Below are positions 13,196 through 13,471 of a stretch of DNA of 13,471 nt, piece by piece. The stretch is from contig DXDV01000032.1 in NCBI GenBank assembly GCA_019115345.1, positions 1 through 13,471 on the forward strand, given 5' to 3'. The position numbers and the translations under genes were made by a program. The notes under the pieces were generated by a model. The model had not been told where the DNA came from. It ran no database searches and saw only the letters and a list, made by a program, of their open reading frames with translations. Numbering within the stretch: the stretch's first letter is position 1; each line of letters opens with the position of its first letter. This stretch comes from Candidatus Intestinimonas stercorigallinarum. GTDB taxonomy: Bacteria; Bacillota; Clostridia; Oscillospirales; Oscillospiraceae.

Positions 13196-13471
13196 GCCCC
13201 ACAGGTTCGCCGGGTAGAGCCCTTCCTGGGTCATCCGGGCGATGGCGGCCACCACCACCGGCTTGTCCTCGTGGTAGGTGACGCCGTACCAGCGGTCCCG
13301 GCTGCGCAGGACCTTCACCCGGGCCTTGCCCTCCCCGATGAGGGCGCTCACCACGCTGGGGAGGAAGTATTCCCCCTTGAGGGGGTCTCTCTTCAAGGTC
13401 CGGTCCAGGAAGGCGGGGAAGCGCGCCTCGGCCTCGGTGAGGAAGCTGGGGGTGAAGCCCCACAGGTTCAT
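13190..13471 (-). CDS. C-terminal part of a probable nucleotidyltransferase (sugar/choline-phosphate type); 5' end outside window
   Basis: 93 residues are visible, reading inward from the window edge; the frame is open to the last base. The ATG at 13469-13471 (MNLWGFTPSFL) is probably an internal methionine. The segment has LKGEYFLPSVVSALIGEGKA, VKVLRSRDRWYGVTYHEDKPVVVAAIARM and ends in GLYPANLWGE. This resembles the C-terminal third of roughly 300-residue nucleotidyltransferases of clostridia, which are related to LicC-type and sugar-1-phosphate enzymes. The nucleotide-binding N-terminus that would prove this is outside the window. The identification rests on recall of the family's ending (NLWGF, EYFLPS, WYGVTYxEDKP). 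It is convergent with the preceding gene and shares its terminator. Confidence 0.65.
   Translation of the reverse strand: MNLWGFTPSFLTEAEARFPAFLDRTLKRDPLKGEYFLPSVVSALIGEGKARVKVLRSRDRWYGVTYHEDKPVVVAAIARMTQEGLYPANLWGE

Noticed and set aside
11700..13463. A 587-codon minus-strand open frame spanning acetyltransferase, LOR/SDH gene and terminator
   Set aside because: It crosses a strong bidirectional terminator and two well-supported plus-strand genes, and its translation is low-complexity shadow sequence.

Overview
The window looks like chromosomal DNA from a high-GC, low-copy-repeat Firmicute, most likely a Clostridia/Oscillospiraceae gut anaerobe (Flavonifractor/Intestinimonas/Lawsonibacter-like). 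This is inferred from the very GC-rich third codon positions, strong AGGAGG-type ribosome binding sites, a TmcAL-type tRNA acetate ligase, a MocR regulator, a VanR/PhoB-like two-component pair with a 'FVRGDKSR' kinase, and a lipobox-bearing transporter lipoprotein. The genus cannot be proven from this sequence alone. There is no sign of phage, transposase, CRISPR, rRNA or tRNA genes.

Layout. (1) Positions 1-4522, plus strand: the 3' part of glmS (isomerase half), then a peptide/nickel-type ABC importer made of a substrate-binding lipoprotein and two permeases. The ATPase genes are absent from the window; the block ends at a bidirectional terminator. (2) Positions 4638-5834, minus strand: acetate kinase ackA, convergent with the transporter. 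(3) Positions 5995-8579, plus strand: tmcAL, divergent from ackA, overlapping by 4 nt with a MocR-type (GntR-aminotransferase) regulator. The ackA/tmcAL gap carries facing promoter candidates. (4) Positions 8656-11653, plus strand: an OmpR/PhoB-class response regulator and a large multi-membrane-span histidine kinase overlapping it by about 29 bp. They are preceded by a 22-bp-pitch direct repeat that looks like the regulator's own binding site. (5) Positions 11736-13142, plus strand: a small YjdJ/COG2388-type GNAT acetyltransferase and a stand-alone TIGR00300 (LOR/SDH-type, ornithine-cyclodeaminase-like) protein. A long hairpin that also contains a promoter candidate separates them from the kinase. 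(6) Positions 13190-13471, minus strand: the 3' end of a probable sugar/choline-phosphate-type nucleotidyltransferase, convergent with the previous gene across a perfect 26-bp-stem bidirectional terminator.

Functional links. AckA makes acetate and ATP, and TmcAL consumes acetate and ATP to acetylate the wobble cytidine of elongator tRNA-Met, so the divergent pair joins a product and its consumer. The two-component system looks self-contained and autoregulated. No obviously new multi-gene system is visible. The most unusual element is the histidine kinase, whose membrane region contains a tandemly duplicated two-helix module ending in a conserved CDLRxNK...W.H..LCA.LLSG block.
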